Below are positions 22,001 through 30,111 of a DNA stretch of 64,000 bases, in pieces. Every line of letters starts with the position of its first letter. Position 1 is the stretch's first letter. The stretch is from Aplectana chamaeleonis (taxonomy: Eukaryota > Nematoda > Chromadorea > Rhabditida > Cosmocercidae), in the NCBI GenBank assembly GCA_029168955.1, contig JAPDOI010000445.1, positions 186,001 to 250,000 of the forward strand, written 5' to 3'. The notes under the pieces are model-generated. The model did no database searches and was not told the DNA's origin. It saw only the letters and a program-made list of their open reading frames with translations. Both the position numbers and the translations under genes were made by a program.

Positions 22001-23789
22001 AAAAAAACCGAAAATTTTTTAAAAAATGGTCGCACTTCAAGTGGCCCATAAAATTTGGTCTTAGAACGAGAATCTCCATTTTTCGATTCCGAATTTTCGA
22101 AAAATTGTCTCACATCCCTGATTTCCACCCCGAAATCACCTTCATCTATTCCGGTTTGAGATCCACTAATTGCCCCCGGAGTTCGTCCAGGATCTCCTGC
22201 CGACCTCTGGATTCGGTTAGCACCGGTTGTTTGCATAGTGTTCGCGCGCGGGTTTTCGAGTGTTGCATCACGACCAGCGAGAAATAGTGACCGAGCAGCT
22301 GATGCTTAGGGCTCCAAATAGAAAACTATGTCTGCTATTTTTGGATTAGCCAGAAATCTCTCAAAGACGAACGTTTCCGCAGTGACTAGCATTGGACAAA
22401 GAACGACCAGGCTCTCGAGAACATTTGTAACAGTCAACAAGGGAAATCCTTAGGGAACAGTAGTCCAAAGTTTTGTCTGCTTGTAGAAGATCGAGGGATC
22501 GAATATTTATTCGAACAATGTTTGAGAATGTATGTAGTCCGAGTATTGAATCTATGAATTGAAATGATTGGAAAGTTCGAATTTGCATTATAATCAGCAT
22601 TCCCTCTGTGAACCAGTTCATTGATTTGGGAACCGAAAATTTTCGGTTCTTTGGAAACGCGTCCTTTCAAAGGAAGGAGATTATTCGATTTTTTTTCATT
22701 TTTCGGGTTTTCGGGACAATATTCGAACATTCCATAAAGAAATCGCCAAAACCTTTTTTTTTGTTTTGATTGATTACCCGCTCGAAAATCGGATTGGTTT
22801 TTTGAAAAACAAAACAATCTTTCGAGTAATGACTTTTATTCTATTTCGAATAGATAACAGTTCTCAAATGTAACCTTTTTTCGAAAAAGTTGAATATATG
22901 TAGGAATTCGAAGAGGAATTCGGATGGAATTCAAACATTGAATTTTCAAAAGAGCCTTAATCGAAAAAATTCATCAGTTTGCGAACTTCAGCAACGTCGT
23001 ATTCGAAGCAATTAATCATTCTTTTTTCGAGAAGTCAACCCAAAGAGTTATTTAATCGGAAATCAAGGAACGCCTTCTCCAATTTAACATTCACGGAATT
23101 ATCTCTACTGTGCTTATCTGAGCCAAATTCCGGTCCGCAATTGCGTCTCGACACGCTTTGCGGCCGCACGCTCCCGAGTCAGAAGAGCTTCCAGCGCTGC
23201 AGCTGCCGATCTGCTGACTCTAGGTGGGGTTTGGACACTGGAAACTAAGAGAATATGGAAAAAATTGTATAAAAAAGGCACACCGAGTCGGCTTTGGCGC
23301 TGGAAACCCGGCTGACTCGAGCGCGTGCGTCTGCAAGGCGTGCCGAGACGCAATTGCGGACCGGAATTTGGCCTAGATAAGCACAGTAAATTCGCGATAA
23401 TCGATTCATTGATTCGCTTGAAAGTTAATTTCAACTGACCCTGTCTATATTACATGACTCATTTGACTTACTACTGAGGAACATACAAAGAATAATAGAG
23501 GAAACAGGAGAAGGCAGGGATCAGAGGTGCGCGAATGAAATTAAAGCCGAAAAACCAAAAAACAAAATTTTTCCGATTTCGAAATCTTAACGTTTCTGAA
23601 ATTTGCTTCCAAAACTTCAAAATGTTTTAGTTCGGCAATCAATGATAAATCAGTGGTGAGAGTGAGAAATCTAAAACATAGCATCGAGTCTTGTACGTAG
23701 AAAACAGCCGGTACTAATGCATGAGTAAGGGACAATCGATATTTCGTTTTTAGGAAAAAAACCAATGTGATGAACAAAGTATGTAACAT
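3919..23789 (-). CDS. Secreted C-x3-C-x3-C-x3-C repeat protein (C_tripleX / ABU-PQN-like), 15 exons
   Basis: Proposed exons on the minus strand: 23763-23789, 20788-20817, 20518-20580, 18846-18923, 9403-9555, 7846-9222, 6200-6277, 5985-6104, 5753-5863, 5600-5686, 5419-5535, 5113-5359, 4241 or 4253-4363, 4073-4161, 3919-4020 (stop 3919-3921), about 930 residues. The protein holds at least 29 exact quartets of cysteines spaced C-x3-C-x3-C-x3-C, separated by Gln/Pro/Thr linkers. Four quartets form only after splicing (exons 8/9, 9/10, 12/13, 14/15). Such repeats are typical of nematode C_tripleX proteins, including ABU/PQN proteins linked to pharyngeal cuticle; a structural, disulfide-rich secreted role is inference. 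Introns are phase 0 up to exon 12. The first exon is the least certain; exons 5-12 are strongly supported. The largest intron (9556-18845) is filled with transposons. Confidence 0.8.
4073..4161 (-). CDS. Cysteine-repeat gene exon 14
   Basis: Reads PSCGLGCVQRCEKACPVVSC then ENACETVCK, acceptor CTTTCAG, donor GTAACG. CENACETVCK joins GQC of exon 15 to complete a quartet, good evidence that the gene runs past the stop seen in exon 13. Confidence 0.75.
4236..4363 (-). CDS. Cysteine-repeat gene exon 13, terminal or internal
   Basis: After GATTTCAG the frame reads GCDASCQQLCGTAPTPVV and then the quartet CNLPCDVQCTQEC, LNKG and TAG (4236-4238). If terminal, the protein ends here. If internal, two donors fit the phase of exon 14: GTTTGA (exon end 4253), which turns the last Cys into Tyr, or a GC donor (exon end 4241), which keeps it. 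Confidence 0.7.
5113..5359 (-). CDS. Cysteine-repeat gene exon 12
   Basis: 247 bases (acceptor ATTCAG, donor GTGAGA, ending phase 1) with quartets CQPACEASCMREC, CGPACSSICTQSC and CAPRCMADCQNLC. The closing CTK plus the split Gly codon joins CDASCQQLC of exon 13 to form another perfect quartet. Confidence 0.82.
5419..5535 (-). CDS. Cysteine-repeat gene exon 11
   Basis: Thirty-nine codons with an Ala/Pro/Thr leader and the quartet CTPVCQPACEPNC; acceptor CTTAACAG, donor GTAGCT, phase 0. Confidence 0.78.
5600..5686 (-). CDS. Cysteine-repeat gene exon 10
   Basis: Twenty-nine codons, SCNSQCVERL to CTQ, with the quartet CGNLCRGQCNSVC; acceptor TATTTCTAG, donor GTAGGC, phase 0. Confidence 0.78.
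5753..5863 (-). CDS. Cysteine-repeat gene exon 9
   Basis: Thirty-seven codons from VCAKDCSLGQQ to ECLPICEQ; acceptor CTTTCAAAG, donor GTAAGC, phase 0. CLPICEQ joins SCNSQC of exon 10 to complete a quartet. Confidence 0.78.
5985..6104 (-). CDS. Cysteine-repeat gene exon 8
   Basis: Forty codons beginning NAGKVVVKIETVPCACEQQC; acceptor TTCTCAG, donor GTAAAC, phase 0. It ends CRGVCKE, and the next exon starts VCAKDC, so a perfect quartet is completed only by this splice. Confidence 0.8.
6200..6277 (-). CDS. Cysteine-repeat gene exon 7
   Basis: Twenty-six codons with one quartet (CVPQCQPLCSEQC) after a Gln/Pro leader; acceptor GTTCAG, donor GTACAT, phase 0. Separated from exon 6 by a 1.6-kb intron. 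Confidence 0.8.
6278..7845 (-). other. Intron 6 of the cysteine-repeat gene
   Basis: 1.57 kb without a coding segment I can support and without a clear terminal-repeat element; AT-rich. Confidence 0.5.
7846..9222 (-). CDS. Cysteine-repeat gene exon 6, fourteen quartets
   Basis: A 459-codon exon between GTTTTCAG and donor GTGAGA, phase 0. It holds 56 cysteines, all in 14 exact C-x3-C-x3-C-x3-C quartets (for example CLPKCQNVCVGAC, CDAKCGQSCHSQC, CMPACQPACEPTC, CVEACRPACEPSC). The later quartets share the consensus C-(I/M)PAC-QPAC-EPSC and are separated by Gln/Pro/Thr-rich linkers of about 20-50 residues. Near 7947-8025 a linker is encoded by a CTG/CTGAGG-rich simple repeat and gives a Gln-Pro run. 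No membrane segment or enzyme motif. Confidence 0.92.
9403..9555 (-). CDS. Cysteine-repeat gene exon 5
   Basis: Fifty-one codons from KSDCAATCSRACIPSC to HASQQQQK, bounded by CTTTTCAG and donor GTGAAT, phase 0. Two exact quartets: CAATCSRACIPSC and CAQKCDGTCQATC. The open frame continues upstream into a transposon end at 9598, so the first in-frame ATG at 9633 is not taken as the true start. Confidence 0.8.
10200..10390. repeat. Degenerate GTAGACA-containing repeats
   Basis: CTGTAGACATCC, GTAGACAACC, GCTGTAGACATCCC and CTGTAGACCTG recur at roughly 35-70 base intervals, mixed with GC-rich sequence. A similar pattern occurs at 13020-13260. Confidence 0.3.
10425..11191. mobile_element. TTAA-flanked foldback element, family F (AGGCAGCATACACGCT ends), copy 1
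   Basis: TTAA at 10425-10428 and 11188-11191 bracket GGGCAGCATACACACTCAC and its inverse GTAAGCGTGTATGCTGCC. The arms match over hundreds of bases (GGACCGCACGGCTCCTACCA against the inverse near 11125). No transposase. Confidence 0.75.
11311..11458. mobile_element. Hairpin element family H, copy 1
   Basis: About 148 bp, almost entirely a stem: GGTTGGCGCAAACTCGGTG is answered by CACCGAGTTTGCGCCAACC around a CTACGTAATAGCATATGA loop. Same unit at 16785, 49209 and 50264. Confidence 0.8.
12150..12345. repeat. Tandem TTCGTTCGAAAATTCGTCGAACG-type repeat
   Basis: Three to four imperfect units of about 50 bases built from CGTTCGTTCGAAA and TTCGTCGAACG, self-complementary within units. Confidence 0.6.
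13805..14250. mobile_element. TTAA foldback element, family F, copy 2
   Basis: TTAAGGCAGCATCACTCTCG at the left and CGAGCGTGTATGCTGCCTTTAC at the right. Both arms carry GTTTTTGACG / CGTCAAAAACG and a GGGGCGGGGC / GCCCCGCCCC pair around a central spacer. Confidence 0.7.
14498..14958. mobile_element. TTAA-type foldback element, family G
   Basis: AAAGGCATCCTACCCGCTGA at 14500 is matched inverted by TTTTCAGTGCGTACGATGCC ending at 14954. The arms share AACGTGGGTAGAGTTTGTC and its inverse nearly base for base, leaving a short loop. Confidence 0.7.
14955..15488. mobile_element. TTAA-flanked MITE, family C (AGGCAGTGTTCACGAT ends), copy 1
   Basis: TTAA-AGGCAGTGTTCAAGATAA at the left, ATCGTGAACACTGCCT-TTCA at the right. 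The inside (GTGGAGGGGCACACT, GTCGAAAGAACGCAT) matches 30988-31481. The left TTAA is shared with the preceding foldback; a further AGGCAGTG end starts at the right flank. Confidence 0.75.
15610..15675 (+). pseudogene. Possible Argonaute/Piwi PAZ-type exon fragment
   Basis: Between ATATTTCAG and a GTGAAA donor the frame reads DINLWPGLVVQLYEHVHGGC. The (D/E)xxLWPG(Y/L)xxxxxxxE pattern resembles the start of the Piwi PAZ region. A single short segment flanked by TTAA elements, with no neighbouring exon found; it may be a transduced or decayed scrap. Confidence 0.25.
16378..16560 (+). mobile_element. CR1-like LINE endonuclease scrap
   Basis: One frame reads RGDFNIPEWSEDHRVQ then stops; GDFN(I/L)P is the conserved endonuclease motif of CR1/L1-type elements. 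A shifted frame 60 bases on reads REVFPTRQVS, like the motif that follows in CR1 elements. Frameshifts and stops show it is dead. Confidence 0.4.
16785..16928. mobile_element. Hairpin element family H, copy 2
   Basis: ATCGGCATGGATCTTAATGA at the left and TCATTAGGTTCCATGCCGA at the right; the central stem GAGCTCGGTGCACC pairs with GGCGCCGAGTTTGC. Confidence 0.8.
17001..18244 (-). mobile_element. Mariner (Tc1/mariner) element A with both ITRs and TA target duplication
   Basis: 1,244 bp. Left ITR CCAGGTTGTCCAATAATTCT and right ITR (inverse) CCAGGCCGTCCAATAATTCC, each continuing into GTCCGAAAATTT; TA at 16999-17000 and 18245-18246. The transposase lies on the minus strand. The size is close to that of hookworm mariners, but I cannot compare with a named family here. 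Confidence 0.93.
17073..18076 (-). pseudogene. Mariner A transposase, frameshifted, third acidic residue is Glu
   Basis: ATG at 18074-18076 opens MDQGRIRMFVYYEWLLG, then the paired helix-turn-helix region (QRTVSCWFNRSESGDTSLE; ATTRELATKLGCSKSTI). The frame shifts near 17640-17660 (SLLLRPHRKEF in one frame, LEDLVIGDESWVLYDN in the next). Catalytic motifs follow: GDESW (first Asp), HLLHDNARPHVA (second Asp) and SPYSPDLVPSEYHLF. Exactly 34 residues separate the second Asp from the Glu of SEYH, where mariners have Asp (DD34D). A second frame change near 17150 and an in-frame stop near 17113 spoil the C-terminus. Inactive. Confidence 0.9.
18846..18923 (-). CDS. Cysteine-repeat gene exon 4
   Basis: Twenty-six codons reading VYATFQPSCTCQQGPSC then LPQCSRSEL, between CTTTTCAG and donor GTCAGT, phase 0 both sides. 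Cysteine spacing C-x-C-x5-C-x3-C is intermediate between exon 3 and the regular quartets. It joins in frame to exon 5 across a 9.3-kb intron. Confidence 0.6.
19455..19896. mobile_element. TTAA-type foldback element, family F, copy 3
   Basis: Both arms carry CAAAAACGACCCACAATGCC / GGCATTGTGGGTCGTTTTTG and AATGCA/ATTTGCG-type GC-rich blocks, as at 13805. The right end TTTGCTGCGTTTAA shares its TTAA with the next element. The left end is poorly preserved. Confidence 0.6.
19893..20450. mobile_element. TTAA-flanked MITE, family D, copy 1
   Basis: TTAAAGACAGTGGTCACGATC at the left, GATCGCGACTCGCCTTTAG at the right. The inside (AAAACTACAAAAATCAGCTTAGATC, split over the element, and CCGATGATGAGAAGTGGGC) matches 42731-43286 almost throughout. 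Confidence 0.75.
20518..20580 (-). CDS. Cysteine-repeat gene exon 3
   Basis: Twenty-one codons, ARRAKRNCGCSSFCNC then LKPIQ, bounded by TCCCTTGCAG and a consensus GTAAGT donor, phase 0 both sides. Four cysteines in C-x-C-x3-C-x-C spacing start the cysteine-rich part. Confidence 0.65.
20788..20817 (-). CDS. Cysteine-repeat gene exon 2
   Basis: Ten codons (TLSYYTDTLE) between the acceptor TTTTGTCGCAG and donor GTAAAT, phase 0 on both sides. Probably the end of the signal peptide region. Confidence 0.45.
21127..21412. mobile_element. Foldback element with GTGTCGAGACGC arms, copy 1
   Basis: ACTGTGCTTCTCTGGGCCAA and CCGGTCCGCAACTGTGTCTC at the left are answered inverted by GAGACGCAAATGCGGACCGG and TCGGCTCAGATAAGCACA at the right, with GGCGCTGGAAAC pairs inside. 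Confidence 0.7.
21413..23107 (-). other. Intron 1 sequence between foldback copies, nothing recognised
   Basis: AT-rich, several long A/T homopolymer runs near 21890-22025 and 22680-22760. No coding segment with splice sites found. It lies in the intron between proposed exons 1 and 2. Confidence 0.35.
23108..23390. mobile_element. Foldback element with GTGTCGAGACGC arms, copy 2
   Basis: Same arms as at 21127: ACTGTGCTTATCTGAGCCAA at the left, and the inverse TTTGGCCTAGATAAGCACAG at the right, with CCGGTCCGCAATTGCG and its inverse. Confidence 0.7.
23763..23789 (-). CDS. Candidate exon 1 of the cysteine-repeat gene (signal peptide start)
   Basis: ATG at 23787-23789 opens MLHTLFITL, ending in phase 0 at a GTTTTT donor. 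Joined to the next exon (TLSYYTDTLE, then ARRAK) it gives a short hydrophobic leader ending in A before basic residues, as a signal peptide would. A CTTTCTAG acceptor lies 17 bases upstream. Chosen because a phase-0 start is needed; other upstream exons are possible. Confidence 0.35.
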
Positions 23790-23806
23790 TATGTACAAAG
23801 AGTAAA

Positions 23807-23816
23807 CTAGAAAGTT
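23807..23816 (-). promoter_or_regulatory. Possible spliced-leader acceptor before the cysteine-repeat gene
   Basis: On the minus strand ACTTTCTAG occurs 17 bases before the proposed ATG. Nematode mRNAs are commonly trans-spliced this close to the start codon. No transcript evidence. Confidence 0.25.
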
Positions 23817-24065
23817 TCAACCGAAATGGGACTGTGAGATAACTTGCTAGCTCACCACGCCACTCTAACCCTTACTATGTCATGCATCAGCTTTGTTCAG
23901 TCTTGCGAAACATGGGAATCTGAGGCAGAATTTCAGTGCTCTTAAGTTTCATTCCTATGCAAGCCCTAGCGTCGCGATAATCACTGATCTCTATCTTAGC
24001 CTTTACATGCCAAAAGAATTTGCCTCCAAGACAGAGGATAGCCGTTTCTTTCCAGATACATTTAT

Positions 24066-24830
24066 TTGAAGGCAGTGTTCACAATTAATTTCGTTTCGAA
24101 GTTTTCAGTGTCGCACACTATGCTGGCAGGTGCTGGAGGGGATAGGGTCGAAGAAACGGGTCGGGGATTGATAAAAACGGCCGCGAAGTAAAGATTTCGT
24201 ATGCCCAGTACGCCTGCTAAGCTCGCCCCGCCCCCCCCCCCGTTCTGACGAGCTTGTGGCGCCGCGGACGTTTTCGATGGAAATTTGTCAAGCAACTCCG
24301 CCATGTCCAGCCTGATCGATACCCGCGCATTTCGCCATTAGGCCAATGGTATACTTTCGCGACACACGGTCGCGTCGCTCTGCGCAGCTACAGCGACCGC
24401 CTGTCGCGGAGCTCCCGCCCTTTAAGCCTGCTGCTGTCGCAGTGCCCTGCAAAGCGACAGCGACAGTGGTAACGACAGGCATCGGCACATTTGCAGTATG
24501 TCAGCCCTCCGCGACACGTCGCTGCGACGGACACGCGACAACTGTTCCTACGACGGCCAGTGCCGTTGCTCCTATGCTGGTCCCGCCACGATTTGTGCGA
24601 AATGTCATGTCGCTCAGGACAGGGACAAAGTGTACCACCGACCCTAGCGAGCGCTTGCGGAAACAATTGGGGCGCCTACGCTCAATCTGTATTTACATTA
24701 AAAACCGTTTTTTAGCTCATTTTGAGCGCTTGCCTTTGCTGTTTCTTGACTATTAGTTAACACACGGCTAAACAACCCCATTCTTAGGTGGAACTCGAAA
24801 GTGATATTCATCGTGAACACTGCGATTGAA
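24066..24830. mobile_element. TTAA-type element, family C relative, long copy
   Basis: TTGAAGGCAGTGTTCACAATT at the left and ATCGTGAACACTGCGATTGAA at the right. The left 250 bases match 62406 and partly 31737 (GCTGGAGGGGATA, ACGAGCTTGTGGCG). Open frames at 24346-24756 lie inside the element and look like by-products of its CGACA-rich sequence. Confidence 0.55.
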
Positions 24831-24831
24831 A

Positions 24832-25397
24832 TCAAGCCGAGGGCATGTGGATCGAATCCTTACCGCGGGTATGGTGGCTAAGGAGCAGTTCGGCTGGCAC
24901 ATGCGACATGCGCTAAGGAGAAACGCTGCGCGCGCCGTCATCCTTAGGGCGCGTTAACCGAGGGCCCTCAAAAAAGTTGTTGTTGTACCATTCTAGTCGT
25001 TCCCCTTTATCATTTTTTGCATTTTGTTCAAATTGTTGTTGTGTCAAATGTAGGGTCGGCGTCGAAATCAATATCGTGATCTCTCATTCCGCTCCGAGAA
25101 GCAAACAAAAAAAAACTCTAGAAAAACTTATATAGAAAGTGCGATTTTCACTGAAACGATGAAATGAGAAGCATTTCGTCTGAAAAAGTAAATTATAAAC
25201 AAAAAACACGAACGAAATGCAGAAAATTATGAAGGGGAACGGCTAAAATGGAACAACATTTTTAAAGCCCCCCGTGAACACGCTCCATGGATGACAACGC
25301 GCGCAGCGTTTTTCCTTCACGCGCGTCGCTTGTGCCAGCCGAACTGCTTCTTTGCTACACCAGCGTTGTGGATTCGATCCACATGCCCAAGCCGAGC
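24832..25397. mobile_element. Foldback element (GGGCATGTGGATCGAATCC arms)
   Basis: AAGCCGAGGGCATGTGGATC at the left is inverted as GATCCACATGCCCAAGC at the right; GCAGTTCGGCTGGCAC and GTGCCAGCCGAACTGC, and AACGCTGCGCGCG and CGCGCGCAGCGTT also pair. The GGATTCGATCC motif looks like a tRNA T-loop but no cloverleaf is seen. Confidence 0.65.
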
Positions 25398-25871
25398 TCT
25401 TAGGAGGATCTCGTCCCGGTGTCTTCCACACTTCACTACTTGCTCGAACAGACAAAAGCTGGCCGCTGAGCAGCCATTTCGCTGTTTTACTCTCTATTTC
25501 GTGGCCGAATTTAGTTTGTGCAACTTGCGAACACACGCATACACCACGCTCTGCATCTAATCGAACAAGCTCGCCCCACAGCTGACCAAGCGAGTCATCT
25601 TAAAAAGCTCCAGTTGTTCTTATCATCTATATCTACTTTCCAGAGTATTTAACTTTGTATACATACAATACAATACCGCTCGTGGGATTTGGCCAAAAGG
25701 CGCTCAGGGCGCGTTTTTCGTGTTTTTGTTGAATAATCTCCTTCAAAATAAGCTTTTTTCAGAGCAAAAAAATCGCTAAGGATCTAAGTGAGCAAGGCTA
25801 TCCAAAAATGTATGCTTGCTAGATTTTCGATCAGAACAAAAATTTTGGAGCGTGTTGTCCAGCAGGGTATA

Positions 25872-27156
25872 CCAGGTTGTTCAATAAGTTTTGTCGTTCG
25901 ATAAGAGAGGGCGTTGCTACTAACCCCATTTTTTTGTTTTGTTGGTACACTCTTTATATGAAGGTATGTGAAGTTTCATTTCAATCTGTCAATTCGTTCT
26001 TTGTTTACAAGCCATTTTGTGTTGCCGTATCACAGCAATGGAAAAATTGAATATCTTGCAGTGATAAAATCCTTATTTTTGGAGCGTGTAGCACCAAAAT
26101 AAAATTCACAAACGAATGTTAAAAGTGTATAATAATTGTTCACCTATAAGTGGATCAGTGAAAAGATGGGTTGCTGAACCTAAATTTTTAAACGCGTTCG
26201 TACAAGCTTTGAAGACGATCCACGTGAAGGACGTCCAAAAAGCGCATCAACACCAGAAATCATAGCCAAAATACAGGATATTGTTTTGGAAGTACGTCGA
26301 TTGACTGAGGGAGATTTAGTAGAGGCTCAACACATCTCATTAGGCAGTGTGAGCCATATTTTGAGTGAATTTTGGGTTTTAGAAAGCTGTGTGCACAATG
26401 GGTGCCGCATTCGAAAGCAATGGAACAAAAACACATTCGTATGCGACTTTCTCAGCGAAATTCGGAGCGTTTTAAAAAGGATAAAGTGGATGTCGCGCGA
26501 CGATTCATCACTATGAATAAGACTTGGGTCTATCACCATGATCCTGAATCAAAACAAGAGGCCAAAAATGGTGTGAACCTGGTTGTTCGGCTTCGAAACG
26601 AGTTCGTGTCCGGAAATCGGCCAAGAATGTTATGGCATAAGTTTTTTGGGATGCAAAAGGAATTTGTGAAGTGGATTACTTGCAAACTGGTGAAACAACT
26701 AATTCTGAATATTACTGCAATATTTCGGACCAGTAGAAGTCAAAAAATCGTGAAAAAAGACCTGGTTTGCACAAGAAAAAAGCCCTTTTTCATCAGGACA
26801 ATGTCGTGTCACAAGAGCATTCTGACAAAGGCTAAAATCCATGAACTAAAGTTTGAATTGTCAGAGCATCCACTGTATTCACCAGAATTGGCCACCAGAA
26901 ACTTCCATTTGTTTCCAGACCTCAAAAAATTTATGCCTGGCAGGCGTTTTTCATCAAATGAAGAGGTCATAACGGCTGTTGAAGCGTATTTTGCAGACCT
27001 TCCGGATTCTCTCTTCAGGGATGGGATCCACAGATTGGAGGATCGTTGGAGCAAGTGTATTAATGTTCAGGGAGATTATACTGAATAATAAAGTGTATTT
27101 CGAACCATAAAATTATGCTTTTCTTATCGAACGACAAAACTTGTTGAACAACCTAG
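25872..27156 (+). mobile_element. Mariner element B with both ITRs and TA target duplication
   Basis: 1,285 bp. Left ITR CCAGGTTGTTCAATAAGTTT, right ITR (inverse) CTAGGTTGTTCAACAAGTTT, both continuing TGTCGTTCGATAAGA; TA at 25870-25871 and 27157-27158. The termini differ from element A only after CCAGG, so the two are related families. Confidence 0.93.
26188..27088 (+). pseudogene. Mariner B transposase, all three catalytic positions altered
   Basis: The first frame gives the HTH region (RTSFEDDPREGRPKSASTPE; EAQHISLGSVSHILSEFW). It shifts near 26372-26395 to LCAQWVPHS, RMRLSQRN and the catalytic region. The first Asp motif reads TMNKTWVYHHDPES (Asp to Asn). The HQDNAR-type second motif is replaced by IRTMSCHKS. 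The SPDLAPSD-type third motif reads SPELATRNFHLF. The C-terminus (GRRFSSNEEVITAVEAYFA; DRWSKCIN) is intact to TAA at 27086-27088. Decayed beyond activity. Confidence 0.9.
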
Positions 27157-27158
27157 TA

Positions 27159-28700
27159 CAGTACACAGAGTGCTGTACAGTATTACACTATATTCGTCTA
27201 CTGTATTGCACACTAAAACTTCAACCCCGAACTCTTTCGTTTGAGCCGAAGCCTTGGAAATCATTACCTCTTTGGATACTCCCTCTCATGATGATCTCAA
27301 AGTGTTTCTCACAACTGGAAAAAATTAAACTAAAGGGATTTTCAAAAAATACACGCTAAATAACCAAAAACGCGTCTACGCGCGCCTTCTAACCATATGA
27401 TACTGATTGAGTCATTCTTTCATTTAATAACGAAATCATTCATTTATTTCATTACACTAATTGACCACAGAAGAAGATTTCTTTGAAGGGTTCAAACTTA
27501 GAAGAGCTGATAAAACTTATCCTCATTCATAGACTCCTCTCTGGTCCCGGGAAGGATGTATCTTTTTGGTTAGAGATATTTCCTTAACGAAATTAGCCTT
27601 AGTCACCGCGAAACCGGTCGCAGTTATCACCAGTGTATGCTCTTCGGATGAACGGGCGGACGGAGGGCTTTAATGTGTACAAAAAGTTCGCAGGAGCTGC
27701 TTGACGAGGAAAAAACAGCGCCCAGACCCCCGCAAAAACGGAAAACCTCGTCCAGAAATAGCCTTCTGCCGATAAAGGACAACCAGCTAACAGTGGCTGC
27801 TCCTCGATGAGGACAATGTCACGTCGATGCTACTCAGCCACCGCAAAAGGGAAAAAACTCGCCCGATGAGTGGCTGAAATGAAAAAGTGGCGGTCAACAG
27901 AATGCTTTGTCTTTGCCTTTTTTTGCAAAAGTCATTGGAGAATTCGTAGAGATGTTTATTTTTCAGAAAAAAGTTTATGGGATTTCTTGAAGTGCCCATC
28001 TATGCACCTATTTCGAAACAATACGCACAAAGTTTTGCAAAGAAAAGACCAGCTTTTTACCGCCCCTTTCTCTCTCAAGAAACCTTTGACAAAATGTTGA
28101 GGGCCTCTTGCATTCCGTCACTGTGCTAAGCATCACCAAGTCCACCTAAACTGTTGCCCCAGCCATGGAAAACGCATGTGAGTCAGCAAGTCCAGATTGA
28201 AGAGTGACCAGTAAACACTAAAGGCGCGCAGCAAATAAAACACCACGCAAACACAACAAAGAAAATCAACGATTTAGGAGTTCATGCGATGTTTGCGCTG
28301 CACTTGAGATCCAGGCTCTTTTTATTTTTGATATCAACTTCAGGGGAGTTTTTTTGGAGACGAAGAATCCAGTTCACCTCCCCCTCAAACATGCTTTGCT
28401 AAATCATGTCCACCTCGAAACACTACGAAACCCTTGGATACCGAAGAGACTAATAGCCTTCGGAAGATAGAACCCTGATGCCAGTTCAAAATGAGGAAAT
28501 CACAACCCGAATCATTGAGGGCTCTGAAAAGATTCCTGAAGTTTCTTGGAACGGATGACGGTAACGACCTGATGATGGAAAGAGAGAAAAAATGAAAAAA
28601 GGAAATAAATGTTGAAATATCGTTCTACAAAACAGTCGGCCATATGTTTTATGTGCGTTTTATCGATCAACCGAAACTTCCTCCGCTTATGAAATGAGAG
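27159..28700. other. Stretch without recognised genes
   Basis: Only short open frames without splice support. Sequences near 27600-27900 show repeated CCGCAAAA and CGATGAG motifs but no clear element ends. Confidence 0.35.
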
Positions 28701-28709
28701 AATGGAGTG

Positions 28710-28960
28710 TGTCCGGACGAGACTGTTCGCCCATGCGGTCGGCGCGCATGTCGGGCGGTCGTCGCTAAGCCATTTTCTTGGACGAGCCTTCCCACGGCTT
28801 CAAAAAGGTGACTGGGACCTTATATACTTATCGTCTAATATTTCCTTTGATTGATTTTCATGTCTGAAAATTGTTTTCGCGCCTGCCGCTCGACAAGCAC
28901 GCCGACCGCATAGGCGGACAGTCTCATTCGGGTAGACTTTTGTGAGGCTGCTCTCAATGA
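28710..28960. mobile_element. Inverted-repeat element (GCCGACCGCATGGGCGAACAG type)
   Basis: GAGACTGTTCGCCCATGCGG at the left is inverted as CCGCATAGGCGGACAGTCTC at the right. A half copy with GCACGCCGATCACGTGAGCG and GACAGTCTCA lies at 19210-19240. Confidence 0.55.
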
Positions 28961-29109
28961 AAGGTCATAGTCACTGCTCTAGAGAAGGTAGACATAATTT
29001 TTTTCTCAAAAAAAGCATCGATGCACCAGATTTTTTTCTGAATCTAATTCAAACACAACCAATTGCTATATAAATGATTGACTAAGCTTTCACACTTAGG
29101 TGGGAGTGG

Positions 29110-29870
29110 AGCATTCAGAAGCTACAATACCAGCGCTAAGTTTTGTAAAAACGGGGAGCGTTTGCCAAACTTGAAAAAAGAAGGTCCGATGCTTGTAACT
29201 TTCTTTAACAAAGACATTTTTGGATTCTGAAAACGCCATCATATTCACAGCACAAATTTCTACATGATAATTTACACTGTGGGCCAGACTTCCCCAAAAT
29301 CGCTTTGTTTTCGAGTAAAATTGTTTTTGCTGTCGTTTCACAAAAACGTCGCGCGCGGTAAGGTGCGGCGAAACTTTGAGTAGTAATTGTACAGTTGGTA
29401 GAAGAGCAATCTCTATGTTTTCTTTGTTGATTAGATGAAGGTGGGGCAACCTCAAGGTCAGTGCAAATTGAATTTTTGAAATCCTTCATTAAACACGCTC
29501 GGAAGCTTCCTGAAAAAATCGCACTTTTGTAGCGAAAGCCCCAGACAGATAAATGAAGGATTTTGAAAATTCAATCTGCACAGATCTCGAGATAGCCCCA
29601 CTTTCATCTAATCCACGAAGAAAACATAGAGATTGCTCTTCTATTACTTCTACAATTACTACTCGAAGTTTCGCCGCATCTTGACGCGCGAGACATTCTT
29701 GTCAAACGACCGCAAAAACAATTTTACTCGAAAACAAAACGATTTTAGAGAACTTCGACCCATAATATACATTATTATGTAGGAATTTGATCTGTGAACA
29801 TGATAGTTTGGCGAATGCTCCCCGTTTTTACAAAACCTAGCGCGGGTATTGTAGTTACATATGGAACTTC
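29110..29870. mobile_element. Large foldback element, about 760 bp
   Basis: GAAGCTACAATACCAGCGCT and TTTTGTAAAAACGGGGAGCG at the left pair with the inverse at 29816-29865. Inside, GAGCAATCTCTATGTTTTCT pairs with AGAAAACATAGAGATTGCTC and AAATCCTTCATT with AATGAAGGATTT. The centre lies near 29510. Confidence 0.75.
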
Positions 29871-30111
29871 ATCACAGCACCACAAAATCGTGAGGTAACC
29901 AAGTGTATGGCCGGAATCATACTTCCCGCGACGGCGACAGCCACAGTCATATCGATTTTCGGTCGATATTGATGGTAAACATTGCGTAGCGTTACTCGCG
30001 GCCGGAACTATGATCCTGGCCTATCGGTCGATGGCTCGTCACGTTCTTCGATAGCGAAAAAATGTCATCTAGACGCGTAACGACCCTATAATGGGCCAAA
30101 TGGCACGCTGA

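Noticed and set aside
24346..24756. 136-residue plus-strand frame
   Set aside because: Lies wholly inside a TTAA element; low-complexity CGACA-rich sequence, with an overlapping frame on the other strand.
25360..25397. tRNA-like GGATTCGATCC motif
   Set aside because: Part of the inverted arm of a foldback element; no acceptor stem or anticodon arm can be drawn.
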